Source: a bacterium (lineage in GTDB: Bacteria > Zhuqueibacterota > Zhuqueibacteria > Thermofontimicrobiales > Thermofontimicrobiaceae). From it: a stretch of DNA of 9,719 bases. The notes under the pieces are model-generated. The model was not told where the DNA came from. It saw only the letters and a program-made list of their open reading frames with translations, and did not search any database. Location of the stretch: contig DSAU01000321.1 of NCBI GenBank assembly GCA_011046315.1, positions 1 to 9,719 of the forward strand, read 5' to 3'. Both the position numbers and the translations under genes were made by a program. This document shows, piece by piece, positions 1 to 7,490 of this stretch (within the stretch, counting starts at the first letter, position 1; every line of letters starts with the position of its first letter).

Positions 1-688
1 GAGAAGTGCGACGCATAAAATTTTTATGGATGTAGATTAAACCATCCGTTTCGATTTTGGTGAGACAGATGCCATGCATCGATGGTTTAGTGAAAGAAGC
101 TTGCCAATGCCGGAGAAATTCATCGTGCGGACAGGGGATGTCTTTAAAATTATAGCGCCAGGTTGTTTTTTGTTGAGTGAAGGTGAAAAGTTGATAACAA
201 TTTAAAGGCAAATTAAACCGTAACTCGACGCCGATACCCGCAGCGCGATGCAATCGCTGCGATAAATTTAATTTCATCGGACTGGTAAGCAAATACCCCG
301 GATCGATCAGATATTTTTGATTATCCAGTATCACAATGATGGCGCAGTGAATATTGGGCCCGGCTTTCATGTCCGCCATTACCGGATAGCATTGGTAGCC
401 ATGATAACGGAGAATCGTTTCCAGAAAAAATGTCAGTGAAAAACAGGTGCCGCCGAGATGGAAACGGGCGTGATCTGCCATGACTTCATCGGGGAGCCGA
501 AGTTTGGATTCATTTTCCCAGTGGTTGCTGAGTTTTACGATTTTGCTGATGTTTTCATAGGGGATTACAGCAAATTTTTCCAATATCTGCTGTAAAGAAG
601 ACAAATTCGGGCGATTGATTTTTAGCTTAAAAAAATTATTGAAAAATCGGACGCTATCAGCAAATTTATCAGGAGAAAGCTGTATCAT
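1..688 (-). CDS. Arylamine N-acetyltransferase-like protein (3' end cut by window edge)
   Basis: The frame read leftwards from an ATG at 688 stays open to base 1, giving 229 visible residues. NAT enzymes are usually about 260-280 residues, so only the C-terminal tail is missing. An early segment 'FAVIPYENI' (about residues 39-47) matches the NAT 'F..iPFEN' signature. The Cys-His-Asp triad is visible: Cys82 in 'HLGGTCFS', His114 in 'NIHCAII' and Asp129 in 'LIDPGY'. The family transfers acetyl (or other acyl) groups from acyl-CoA to aromatic amines or hydrazines, in the cytoplasm. The usual Arg before GG is replaced by a His-Leu pair, and the Glu/Asn after Cys are replaced by Ser/Leu, so this is a divergent member and its substrate cannot be assigned. 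An in-frame TAA lies just upstream of the ATG, so the start is fixed; there is no strong Shine-Dalgarno. It begins 29 nt after the stop of the upstream outer-membrane protein gene and is probably cotranscribed with it. Confidence 0.72.
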   Translation of the reverse strand, partial: MIQLSPDKFADSVRFFNNFFKLKINRPNLSSLQQILEKFAVIPYENISKIVKLSNHWENESKLRLPDEVMADHARFHLGGTCFSLTFFLETILRYHGYQCYPVMADMKAGPNIHCAIIVILDNQKYLIDPGYLLTSPMKLNLSQRLHRAAGIGVELRFNLPLNCYQLFTFTQQKTTWRYNFKDIPCPHDEFLRHWQASFTKPSMHGICLTKIETDGLIYIHKNFMRRTS

Positions 689-717
689 TTCTTTATCAAT
701 CCATTCGTTTTAAATGA

Positions 718-3609
718 TCAAAAAACTGGCCCAATACGGAAGTAAGCCTGTTTTTCTGTATGATCGTAAAGATTTATCCCATATCCCACTCTGACGACCA
801 CCGGAATTTTTCCTAAAAGATAAAGACGGTGGCGAATTTCTGCGCCGGCAGTATTGATCCAATCCACTTCAGAAAAATTTCGTCTGGATCCGTCAGTAAA
901 CGTTTTTAAATAGCTGCCCCATGCTTTTCCCATGTCAAGAAATAGCGCAGTTGTAAATTGCTCAAAATAGAAAATCCACAGCTTGAGCCCTAAATCACGA
1001 ATCAGCGGCAAGCGATATTCCAGATTTGCATAGACTTGTCGATCTCCGCTGCGTGAATAGCGGACTCCCCGGATAAATGTCGAGCCCAGCCCCAGTCGGT
1101 GTTGAATCGGTTGTTCTCCATTACGGATCAATCCACCGATGCGAAGCGCGAGAATATGTCTGTGGAAAAAAAGTTGCTGCCGCATAATTCCAAATGCATT
1201 GAACTGAGAAAAAATCAGTTCGCTCCCAATCCAGGAGCGGGCAAGGTGGCTATAGCCACTGATCTGTGCGCCGCTGTTCGGGTGAATATCGTGTCCAATA
1301 TCGGGTCGGTATTTTTGCCAGGCATACCCCAGTGTCAGATAATTGATCCAGCCTTGAAACGGCTGCGCCAAGTCTGCAATCTGATGCTGTTTGTATAATT
1401 CAGCGTTCATCGAAGTTCGGTAGTTGACGTTATAGCGGCACCAGAGAAAGTGATTGGACAGCATGGATTTGCCAAAATTAATGTGATAAAATAATGAGAC
1501 GTACCCTGACCAGTAATTTTCTTGCAAAGGCAAAACTACCCGATCATTCACTTTTATAAAATCACCGTGATCCAGCGTTGTTTTGGTGAGATCGACCGTG
1601 ATGGTGGGGCTGAATTGACGGTTGACATAGTTCAGCCAGAAATGAGGCTTTGACTGGTGGGACACAGTTGTCAGCAAAAGATGTTTTTCTAACGGGTCTG
1701 CAAACAGCGCAAAAATACCCGGTTGAATTCCGTCAATTCCTTGTTCAAGATATGGTAATAAAATTTGGGGCCGAATATTGCTCCGAGACCGGTAGCGCGA
1801 CGCGCCGTCAGCTCGCTTTAATTGGGAGAAATAAATCGGATTGTGGACAAGAACCGGTTGCCGCTGTTGGTGAAAATCAATGCCCGAGGTGAAATTAGAA
1901 TTTCTGGCCAGAGAGCTATCGGTTAACTCCAGATTGACTAACTCAATTTTGTGGTGATCTTCAAAAACGACCACAGAAATTGAGCTTCCATCGGGATTGA
2001 AGTCAGGCAAAAAAACTCCGCCCGGTGTGTCGGTTTGCTGAGCGATTACGCCGCTATTTAGATTTTTTATGAATAGATTGGGAACGCCGTTGCGATAAGC
2101 GATGAAGGCGAGTTGTTTCCCATCGTGCGACCACGCCGGATAACGTTGGTCCTCGGCGCCATCAATGAAACGGATAAAATTTGATCCGTCCGAATCAACC
2201 AGTCCGATGTCGCGGTTTCCCTGATGGTCGTAAAGTGAAAAAGCGATCATTCTGCTATCGGGCGACCAGCGTGGTGAAAAAACTTCTGTCCAGTGTGGAA
2301 AATCGGTGATGATGGTGGTTTCTCGCGTCTGAAGATCCAAAATAGCCAGATTAGAACCAGAGCCCTGATGAACAGTGTAAACGATGCAGTCGCCGTCCGG
2401 AGAAAAATCCGGGTCATTGGCGCGGGCATCGGTTGTTAATCGTTCAATTCGCTGCGTATCTGTGTTGAATAAGAAAAGGTCGTTAACAGCGGCTCCGGAC
2501 GCTGCATAATGTTTTTGTGAAAAAACAATCAGTTTGCCGTCCTGAGACCAACTGACGCATGAATTAACAAATGGACCTGCAATTTTTTCAAAGCGGTCTG
2601 AGCGCAAATCCAATATGTAGAGATTGCGGACAAAGGAATCGAAATCTTCGATCCCCACGATGGCGATCTGGTTTCCGTTTGGCGACCAGCGGGAACCGAA
2701 TATTGCCGGCAATGGTGTTGCAATAACCTCACCGCTGTTAGAAACAGGGAGTCGATTTTCGTATTCAGCCTGGTAATGGGAATCAATGTATTGGCGCCAT
2801 TGTACGAAGAGCTCAGTTTCAGACAGGCCGATAGCGCGCTTCAAAGCCAGGTTGAAACTGATCGGAAATTTGCGGAAGTTGTCGATAATTTCTTTAATTT
2901 TTTGTTCTCCGAACCGGTGGGCAATGTAACGCAGCAGCGAGTGCCCCTGTTCATAAACCAGCCGGGCGTCAATAGGATCGGCGCCAATAAATCCGGTGAG
3001 TTTTTTATAGGGCAAAATTTTTTGATGATAATTGACAACCCGCAACAGCATTTCGCGGTGGCTACACCATTTTTCGGCTTGATACTGAGCCATCCCTTCT
3101 AAAAACCAGGTGGGAACAAAGCCCAGCGCAATAAGTTCTCGCCAAAACCCGGGAAACGCTCGGAATGCCCAAAAATTAACAATATGCGTAAATTCGTGGG
3201 CGACCAGTGAGGGCAACCACGCCAGATCTCCGGTGGTGTATTTGGAATCGCTTTGTGTCCAGAGAACGATGTAATGACCCAAAGGGGTTGCCAATCCATT
3301 CGAATAGTCCAAATAGTCAGTTACGATGATAGCTGTTTTTACTGGTGGCTCGACACCGAAATCCTCGGTGATCGGATGGTAAATTTGTTCCGCAATTAAG
3401 GCAACCTGATCAGCGATGATTTCAATCCCTGAATGAAAAATAATCTGAAAATGTTCGGTTTCAAAGGTTTTCCATTTTAATTGCGGCTGATTCTGGCTAA
3501 AAGAAATTTGGGCAAATCCATTGGTTGCAGCAAAAGAAATAACGCACAACCAGATTATTAATATCATTAATTCTGGTTTTTGCCAGTAAGTTATTCTTGA
3601 TTGTGCCAT
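718..3609 (-). CDS. Exported peptidase-MA-like / TolB-type propeller / outer-membrane barrel fusion protein
   Basis: This is a 963-residue protein with three modules after an N-terminal signal segment (hydrophobic residues about 15-28, cleavage plausible after 'GFAQ'). Residues about 45-280 resemble the peptidase-MA-like gluzincin domain: HEFTH at 138-142 provides two zinc-binding His and the general-base Glu, and 'WFLEGMAQY' (Glu171) provides the third ligand. Residues about 300-550 hold six TolB/PD40-type blades, each with an 'S/N-x-D-G' turn such as 'RWSPNG', 'SWSQDG', 'DFSPDG', 'RWSPDS', 'AWSHDG' and 'DFNPDG'. The C-terminal about 300 residues resemble the Omp85/D15 surface-antigen barrel, with 'FIRGVRYSRSGDRQVYANLEY' -like lRGy and lEYRfPl elements, 'ALFLDMGKAW', and a terminal Phe typical of BAM substrates. 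It is therefore predicted to sit in the outer membrane with a periplasmic enzymatic part. Zinc binding is well supported; proteolysis and substrate are inferred. The start overlaps the preceding DHH gene by 19 nt and has no clear Shine-Dalgarno, so translational coupling is likely. Met15 is an alternative start. Confidence 0.85.
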   Translation of the reverse strand: MAQSRITYWQKPELMILIIWLCVISFAATNGFAQISFSQNQPQLKWKTFETEHFQIIFHSGIEIIADQVALIAEQIYHPITEDFGVEPPVKTAIIVTDYLDYSNGLATPLGHYIVLWTQSDSKYTTGDLAWLPSLVAHEFTHIVNFWAFRAFPGFWRELIALGFVPTWFLEGMAQYQAEKWCSHREMLLRVVNYHQKILPYKKLTGFIGADPIDARLVYEQGHSLLRYIAHRFGEQKIKEIIDNFRKFPISFNLALKRAIGLSETELFVQWRQYIDSHYQAEYENRLPVSNSGEVIATPLPAIFGSRWSPNGNQIAIVGIEDFDSFVRNLYILDLRSDRFEKIAGPFVNSCVSWSQDGKLIVFSQKHYAASGAAVNDLFLFNTDTQRIERLTTDARANDPDFSPDGDCIVYTVHQGSGSNLAILDLQTRETTIITDFPHWTEVFSPRWSPDSRMIAFSLYDHQGNRDIGLVDSDGSNFIRFIDGAEDQRYPAWSHDGKQLAFIAYRNGVPNLFIKNLNSGVIAQQTDTPGGVFLPDFNPDGSSISVVVFEDHHKIELVNLELTDSSLARNSNFTSGIDFHQQRQPVLVHNPIYFSQLKRADGASRYRSRSNIRPQILLPYLEQGIDGIQPGIFALFADPLEKHLLLTTVSHQSKPHFWLNYVNRQFSPTITVDLTKTTLDHGDFIKVNDRVVLPLQENYWSGYVSLFYHINFGKSMLSNHFLWCRYNVNYRTSMNAELYKQHQIADLAQPFQGWINYLTLGYAWQKYRPDIGHDIHPNSGAQISGYSHLARSWIGSELIFSQFNAFGIMRQQLFFHRHILALRIGGLIRNGEQPIQHRLGLGSTFIRGVRYSRSGDRQVYANLEYRLPLIRDLGLKLWIFYFEQFTTALFLDMGKAWGSYLKTFTDGSRRNFSEVDWINTAGAEIRHRLYLLGKIPVVVRVGYGINLYDHTEKQAYFRIGPVF

Positions 3610-4571
3610 AGTTCAAAGATTCGATTTAGGATAATCTGTTTTTGTTTTAACATTTCATTTCTGGATCGACAGCGCACCGTTCCCGCCGCAGCTCCTTTGT
3701 GGCCATCTCCGATATTTAATTCGCGCATGATTTCACCCACATCCTTGTTATGTTCCGCTGTATTCATGTTGAGGCTCAGCGATAAAGAAAAGCTTAAATT
3801 ATTGGTTTTAATGTGATTTTTGAAAATTGGTTTGATCTCCAACACTGCTTTAACTTCAGGATAGAGCAAATAAGCGAGATTTTTTATCAGGTACGGGGGA
3901 CGATTAAAACCAGTTAAATCGAGCACAATGATCTCACGTTGTTTATCCGCAGCCACGAATTCACTGTTGCGTCGAATCAATTCCAACATCTCTTTTTCCT
4001 CATCCAGATATTGTTGATAGTATTGTTGAACCGCTTCATTTTCGGCAATCACCGACAGCGGTCGATGTTGCATCTCCAGCGCAAGCATTTTGAGATAGCG
4101 GCGTTTATCATGAAGTTGACTGTTACGCAAGCGGATGGTGGCGTCAATTATTTTTGCAGGCGTTTGTTTGCGCCAATCATCAATAGATTGGTAATTAAAC
4201 GAATCGATAATGTCTGTTTCATCCACCAGTGTCTTGAAATATTCGGGAAATTGAACCTGACCGCTAAAATAATCAAAAACCACCCGCGCACAAGATGGTT
4301 GAATGTCAAATTTTCCCGGAATTGATTCCGGATCGATATTACGGAATTTAAGCTCGTGCAAATTTCCCTCATGATGATCAAACCAGAGGCCACATATAAG
4401 CGGATACGGAAGATCACAAACAATATCGTTTTCGGTTATTGTAATCTCGGCATTGGCGATGGTGTTCGGTCCGGAAAATTTTATCAAATCGATCTTGAAA
4501 ACAAAAGAGCAAATGGCGGCGCTGGCGACGCCGTCAAAATCGTTGTGAGTGATAATTGATTGATAGCCCAT
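3591..4571 (-). CDS. DHH-family phosphoesterase with DHHA1 domain
   Basis: This is a complete 326-residue cytoplasmic enzyme. The metal-binding motifs of the DHH superfamily are present: motif I 'THNDFDG' (His9, Asp11, Asp13), motif II 'VCDLPY' (Asp53), motif III 'FDHHEGN' (Asp65-His66-His67) and an acidic motif IV 'VDETD' (Asp117/Asp120). The C-terminal DHHA1 substrate-binding element is 'GDGHKGAAAGTVR' (residues 288-300), matching the family GGGH..AAG signature. DHH/DHHA1 proteins are Mn-dependent phosphodiesterases or phosphatases acting on nano-RNA, cyclic dinucleotides, pAp or polyphosphate; the sequence does not decide among these. The length is near that of stand-alone NrnA-type proteins, and no RecJ OB domain is seen. 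The start is supported by a GAGG four nt before the ATG. It is the first gene of a leftward block, followed by the outer-membrane fusion gene, whose ATG lies inside its last codons. Nothing in it looks broken. Confidence 0.85.
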   Translation of the reverse strand: MGYQSIITHNDFDGVASAAICSFVFKIDLIKFSGPNTIANAEITITENDIVCDLPYPLICGLWFDHHEGNLHELKFRNIDPESIPGKFDIQPSCARVVFDYFSGQVQFPEYFKTLVDETDIIDSFNYQSIDDWRKQTPAKIIDATIRLRNSQLHDKRRYLKMLALEMQHRPLSVIAENEAVQQYYQQYLDEEKEMLELIRRNSEFVAADKQREIIVLDLTGFNRPPYLIKNLAYLLYPEVKAVLEIKPIFKNHIKTNNLSFSLSLSLNMNTAEHNKDVGEIMRELNIGDGHKGAAAGTVRCRSRNEMLKQKQIILNRIFELWHNQE

Positions 4572-4712
4572 AATTCCTCAAGAGTTAACTGATTTTTGCT
4601 GAGATGATAATTTATTAATTTATTTTTAATAAGCAATATTTTTTTATGATTAAATGGTTAATATTGTTTCCCTTTGTCAAAAAAAAATGGTAACCGATCA
4701 CAGGATATTTAA

Positions 4713-4891
4713 TTGTGATTGTTTTTGAAAACCGCTGAAGCGGTTCTAAGGCGTTATTTGCTCTTATGAGCACCATGATAAATCATGGTGTTTGTTCAAA
4801 TCTGAAATTGAATCAAAACCACAATTTATTGTGGTGATCTATAAAAGTAGCACAAGTTTTAAACTGCTTCAGCAGTTTTTATTTGTGATTG
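4713..4891. repeat. Nested-palindrome, MITE/REPIN-like element with possible 9-bp target duplication
   Basis: Four short hairpins with 2-nt loops lie here: 4730-4745 (7-bp arms, loop GA), 4771-4790 (9-bp arms, loop AA), 4818-4835 (8-bp arms, loop TT) and 4861-4878 (8-bp arms, loop TC). The first and fourth are related in inverted orientation (CCGCT/AGCGG versus CTGCT/AGCAG), as are the second and third (CCATGAT versus CCACAAT). The differing bases are compensatory, so every stem is kept. Both pairs share the same centre, 4803.5, and the central bases (4791-4817, TTTG-TTCAA...TTGAA-T-CAAA) also pair. The 9-mer TTGTGATTG occurs at 4713-4721 and again at 4883-4891, directly flanking the palindrome, as a target-site duplication would. 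This suggests a small non-autonomous mobile element. No open frame lies inside. Copy number elsewhere is unknown from this window. Confidence 0.55.
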
Positions 4892-5000
4892 ATATTCTGT
4901 GAACGGCAAAAAAAAGATCTTGATTAGTTTCACTTTCATTGTCGCTGATAAAATAAATTTGATAAAGTTTTATGCCAGTTCGACGTTGGTGGTATTAAAT

Positions 5001-5030
5001 TTGCACAAACGGGCACGATAAGAATATAAT
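5001..5030 (+). promoter_or_regulatory. Predicted sigma70-type promoter for the kinase-like gene
   Basis: TTGCAC (5001-5006) and a consensus TATAAT (5025-5030) are separated by 18 nt. Transcription would start at about 5037-5038, which coincides with an ATG. A second, weaker candidate nearer the gene is TTGATT (5090-5095), 17 nt, TATCTT (5113-5118). The consensus -10 makes the first more likely, but neither is experimentally shown. Confidence 0.45.
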
Positions 5031-5037
5031 TCCAAAA

Positions 5038-5166
5038 ATGAAATTACTTAACGAGATTTCAGGAACAGATTATTCGCAACCATTTTTACTTGATTTTAAC
5101 TGTTTTAATCTGTATCTTTTCCTACTATTTTTACAACGGGCTTATTTTAACCAAGGGGTATTATGA
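5038..5166 (+). CDS. Possible 42-residue hydrophobic small protein or leader ORF
   Basis: An ATG at 5038 opens 42 codons ending in a TGA that overlaps the ATG of the 726-residue gene as ATGA (5163-5166), an arrangement typical of translational coupling. The predicted peptide starts MKLLNEISG and has a hydrophobic stretch ('NLYLFLLFL', about residues 24-32) that could be a short membrane segment. There is no Shine-Dalgarno. The ATG sits 7 nt after a consensus TATAAT, so any translation would be from a leaderless mRNA. I do not recognise a family. A chance open frame of this length in AT-rich DNA is quite possible, so this is a weak call supported mainly by the promoter and the ATGA junction. 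Confidence 0.27.
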   Translation: MKLLNEISGTDYSQPFLLDFNCFNLYLFLLFLQRAYFNQGVL

Positions 5167-7343
5167 AAACTAATGTTGCCGAGCCAGAGCCGATTAATAT
5201 CACTGACCAGGAATTGAGTCAATATCAATTCTATCAAAACGATGACCATGAATATTCGCTGGAAGTCTGTTGCCAATTACAGCAAATCGTTGAGCAAAAC
5301 AGGTTGCTTCGCAAATATCCTCCATCACGCTACGACACAGGTGAAGTCCTTCAATATGAAATTGTCAGTATCTGCCCTGATTCAAAGGGCATTGCGCATT
5401 TTGAGATTGATAAGTTTGTCGGCGGTGGCTTTGCCGGTCAGGTTTATCGGGCAAAATTGATTAAGATGGAAAGTGACGATGGCAGTGCGTTTGGAAATTT
5501 GCAGCCGGATCAATTTTATGCGATTAAGATTCTTATACCGCCTTCGGGATTTTCACTCTTATTCCGGGATGTCATTTATTGGATTGCCTATCAAGGGTCT
5601 TTTGCAGCTCAGACCAATTATGCCGCTGCCAGAACCGGCGTTCTCTGGCAAAAATTGATCCGGCGCGGTGCAAAAATATTTTTTGGAGATGAAAAAGCAG
5701 TTGTTGATACTTATGCTACTTTTTTTGATCCGCTACTGGGCAGTTATGGAGAGATCAACGAGTGGGTCGATGGGAGAAACTGGAAATTCGAGATCGATGA
5801 CGAAATGTTTCGGCGAAAAAAATGGAAAAAAATTGAGCATCTGCCCAGAGATGGATCAGTAAAATCCTATGAATATCTTGAAAAAAAGAAATTCATGGCA
5901 AAACTTGTTGAGCTGTTACACCTGATGGGCGCCCCGGAACTCGCCCGCCAATATGAGTGGGCGACATTGAAGAGCCAGCCCAATGCGCTAAAACGGATTG
6001 ACAACAAAGTTGATTCAAATGGCAGGTTAACCGCAATTGATTTCAGGACTGGTTTGGCGCTGTTGCCATTCCTTCCCATGAGTCCGGTGGATTTCAGGCT
6101 CATCCTTAGAGGATTGCTGCATGGCAAGTTGGTCCAGTTCGATCGCGGAAATTTTACCAAACTGGAGAGTTTCATTCAACAACATCAACCGGAATTTCAA
6201 GACCTGCTGCCCGTGCTGGAGGAACTAAAGGTTCGCGATGAACAATACCGCGCTTCGTTGCCGGATATCACAAACCATGGACTAAAATTAATATTTTCAA
6301 GATCATTGCGCAATTCAGTCAAACAAGGACTGATCACCGGTTGGACTGTGAAAGGATTGTTGGATAAAACCAGCAGCGTAGCGCTTAATAAAAGCGGGTT
6401 AAAATTTATTTTGTTTTATATACTTGGCATCTTTCCCTTTGTCGGTAAATTTTTGAGAAAAGTTTGGGGAAATCAAAATTATTTTCAACATCTCAAAAAT
6501 GTATTTTGTGTCAAAGGATATTTTGGCAGAGTCTTGCGGGCTAAAGTTGCACATGCATTGATTGATTGGCATCGGGATGGCAGGGTGACTGAAGAACGCA
6601 CCCATCGGCTGGTAAATCGGCAATTTTCCTTTTGGCTGCAACGCCTGTTTTTTGGTTGGATGCCGCCGAAATGGCATCGATTTTTCACCGACGGAAAATA
6701 TGCATGGAAGTCATTCAAATATACGGTTAGTTATCCGGTCCGTTTTTATCGCGACAGTTTGTTTCGCGAGCAGTGGTTGCTGCAAAATATTGAACAGGGG
6801 CATAAAGAGGGGATGCTGACTGATGAAGAAGCGGAACATATCCGTCAAAAGATTAAAGATCCCTTTATTCAGAAATATTTAAAATGTGTGGCGGTTCATG
6901 TGGCAACGCTGCCAATCACACAGGTTATTTCTGTGGTAGTAGCAGTATATATGATGATTCGATTCGGAGAAACCTGGTCTGAAGGGTTGTTATATGCAGG
7001 CGCTATCTTTGCATTTTTTCAAGCGACTCCTATCTCTCCGGGCTCACTGGTACGTGGTTTGTACGTATTATTTTTAATGATAAAGGAGCGGGACATAAAA
7101 AATTATTGGATAGCCGCGCTCATCTCTTTTTGGCATTATGTGGGATATTTGGGATTTCCCATTCAAATGGTCGCTAAATTTCCGGCGCTCTCAAGATTGA
7201 TGGCCGGAAGATGGGCGACCAACATCGTTCATATCATTCCGGTATTTGGCGAGCGTGGTGCATTATTAGAGCATTGGGTTTTTGATCTCTTTTTTAATGT
7301 GCCCATTTCTATACGAAAAAAAATTAGAAAGAATGACCTATAG
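5163..7343 (+). CDS. Kinase-fold (probable pseudokinase) multi-pass membrane protein of unknown family
   Basis: This is a 726-residue protein, well started by AAGGGG 4 nt before the ATG. Residues about 80-340 read as a protein-kinase-like fold: glycine loop 'VGGGFAGQVYRA' (86-97), beta-3 lysine in 'AIKIL' (Lys122), a hinge-like 'NEWVDGRNW' (199-207) and a DFG-like 'AIDFRTG' (Asp293). The segment where a catalytic loop should lie, 'LKSQPNALKR' (269-278), keeps an Asn (Asn274) but has Ser/Gln where the HxD Asp is expected. Phosphotransfer is therefore doubtful and nucleotide binding more likely. From about 411 onward the protein is membrane-associated: hydrophobic spans lie near 412-431, 576-600, 606-622, 628-640 and 648-671, with a 'TPISPGSLVRG' turn (622-632) between two of them. 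Two similar helical motifs, around 'DWHRDGRVTEER' (468-479) and 'GHKEGMLTDEEA' (546-557), suggest an internal duplication. A UbiB/ABC1-like relationship was considered, but the HPGN signature is absent. The function is not recognised. It is a single gene with its own promoter region and a downstream RNA candidate. Confidence 0.8.
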   Translation: MKTNVAEPEPINITDQELSQYQFYQNDDHEYSLEVCCQLQQIVEQNRLLRKYPPSRYDTGEVLQYEIVSICPDSKGIAHFEIDKFVGGGFAGQVYRAKLIKMESDDGSAFGNLQPDQFYAIKILIPPSGFSLLFRDVIYWIAYQGSFAAQTNYAAARTGVLWQKLIRRGAKIFFGDEKAVVDTYATFFDPLLGSYGEINEWVDGRNWKFEIDDEMFRRKKWKKIEHLPRDGSVKSYEYLEKKKFMAKLVELLHLMGAPELARQYEWATLKSQPNALKRIDNKVDSNGRLTAIDFRTGLALLPFLPMSPVDFRLILRGLLHGKLVQFDRGNFTKLESFIQQHQPEFQDLLPVLEELKVRDEQYRASLPDITNHGLKLIFSRSLRNSVKQGLITGWTVKGLLDKTSSVALNKSGLKFILFYILGIFPFVGKFLRKVWGNQNYFQHLKNVFCVKGYFGRVLRAKVAHALIDWHRDGRVTEERTHRLVNRQFSFWLQRLFFGWMPPKWHRFFTDGKYAWKSFKYTVSYPVRFYRDSLFREQWLLQNIEQGHKEGMLTDEEAEHIRQKIKDPFIQKYLKCVAVHVATLPITQVISVVVAVYMMIRFGETWSEGLLYAGAIFAFFQATPISPGSLVRGLYVLFLMIKERDIKNYWIAALISFWHYVGYLGFPIQMVAKFPALSRLMAGRWATNIVHIIPVFGERGALLEHWVFDLFFNVPISIRKKIRKNDL

Positions 7344-7391
7344 CCATTTCCTCATGCGGCTGGCTCGAGTTGAAAAAAAATTCAAAAAATT

Positions 7392-7485
7392 GGAACTTGA
7401 TAATCTTTTTCAAGTATAAGCTATCTAAATTTTCAGAATAAAAGAACAAAAAAAATGGAACTCGTTTATTTAAGGTGAGTATAAA
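7392..7485 (+). promoter_or_regulatory. Two promoter-like repeats, 65 bp apart
   Basis: The arrangement GGAACT, 17 nt, TATAA(G/A) occurs twice with identical spacing: 7392-7397 with 7415-7420, and 7457-7462 with 7480-7485. Both copies are preceded by an A-run, and the conserved positions are mainly the two hexamers (plus a trailing ATC), while the spacers differ. The GGAACT box is reminiscent of ECF-sigma -35 elements, but TATAA is a housekeeping-type -10, so the sigma factor is uncertain. The second copy would start transcription near 7492. Alternatively, this is a decayed duplication without promoter activity. Confidence 0.35.
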
Positions 7486-7490
7486 TAATC

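Larger units (their letters stand above)
4572..5162. other. Divergent intergenic region
   Basis: This spacer separates the leftward DHH block from the rightward kinase-like gene. The first about 120 bp next to the DHH gene are very AT-rich and hold its Shine-Dalgarno. A TTGACA hexamer on the minus strand (4675-4680) lacks a well-spaced -10. The centre (4713-4891) is occupied by a symmetric palindromic element. The right third contains a promoter (5001-5030) and a possible 42-codon ORF (5038-5166). The interval 4892-5000 shows nothing I can assign. Confidence 0.8.

Noticed and set aside
1099..1398. Plus-strand open frames antisense to the outer-membrane fusion gene (also at 1650-1892 and 2776-3102).
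   Set aside because: They lie wholly within a protein-coding gene with clear domains and encode low-quality, cysteine- and arginine-scattered sequences without signals.
4675..4680. TTGACA on the minus strand as -35 for the DHH gene.
   Set aside because: No acceptable -10 lies 16-18 nt downstream (the nearest TTTAAT is at 20 nt), so I do not annotate a promoter.
4861..4882. The fourth hairpin followed by TTTTTATT read as a rho-independent terminator on the plus strand.
   Set aside because: No gene upstream on that strand needs it, and it belongs to the symmetric four-hairpin element.
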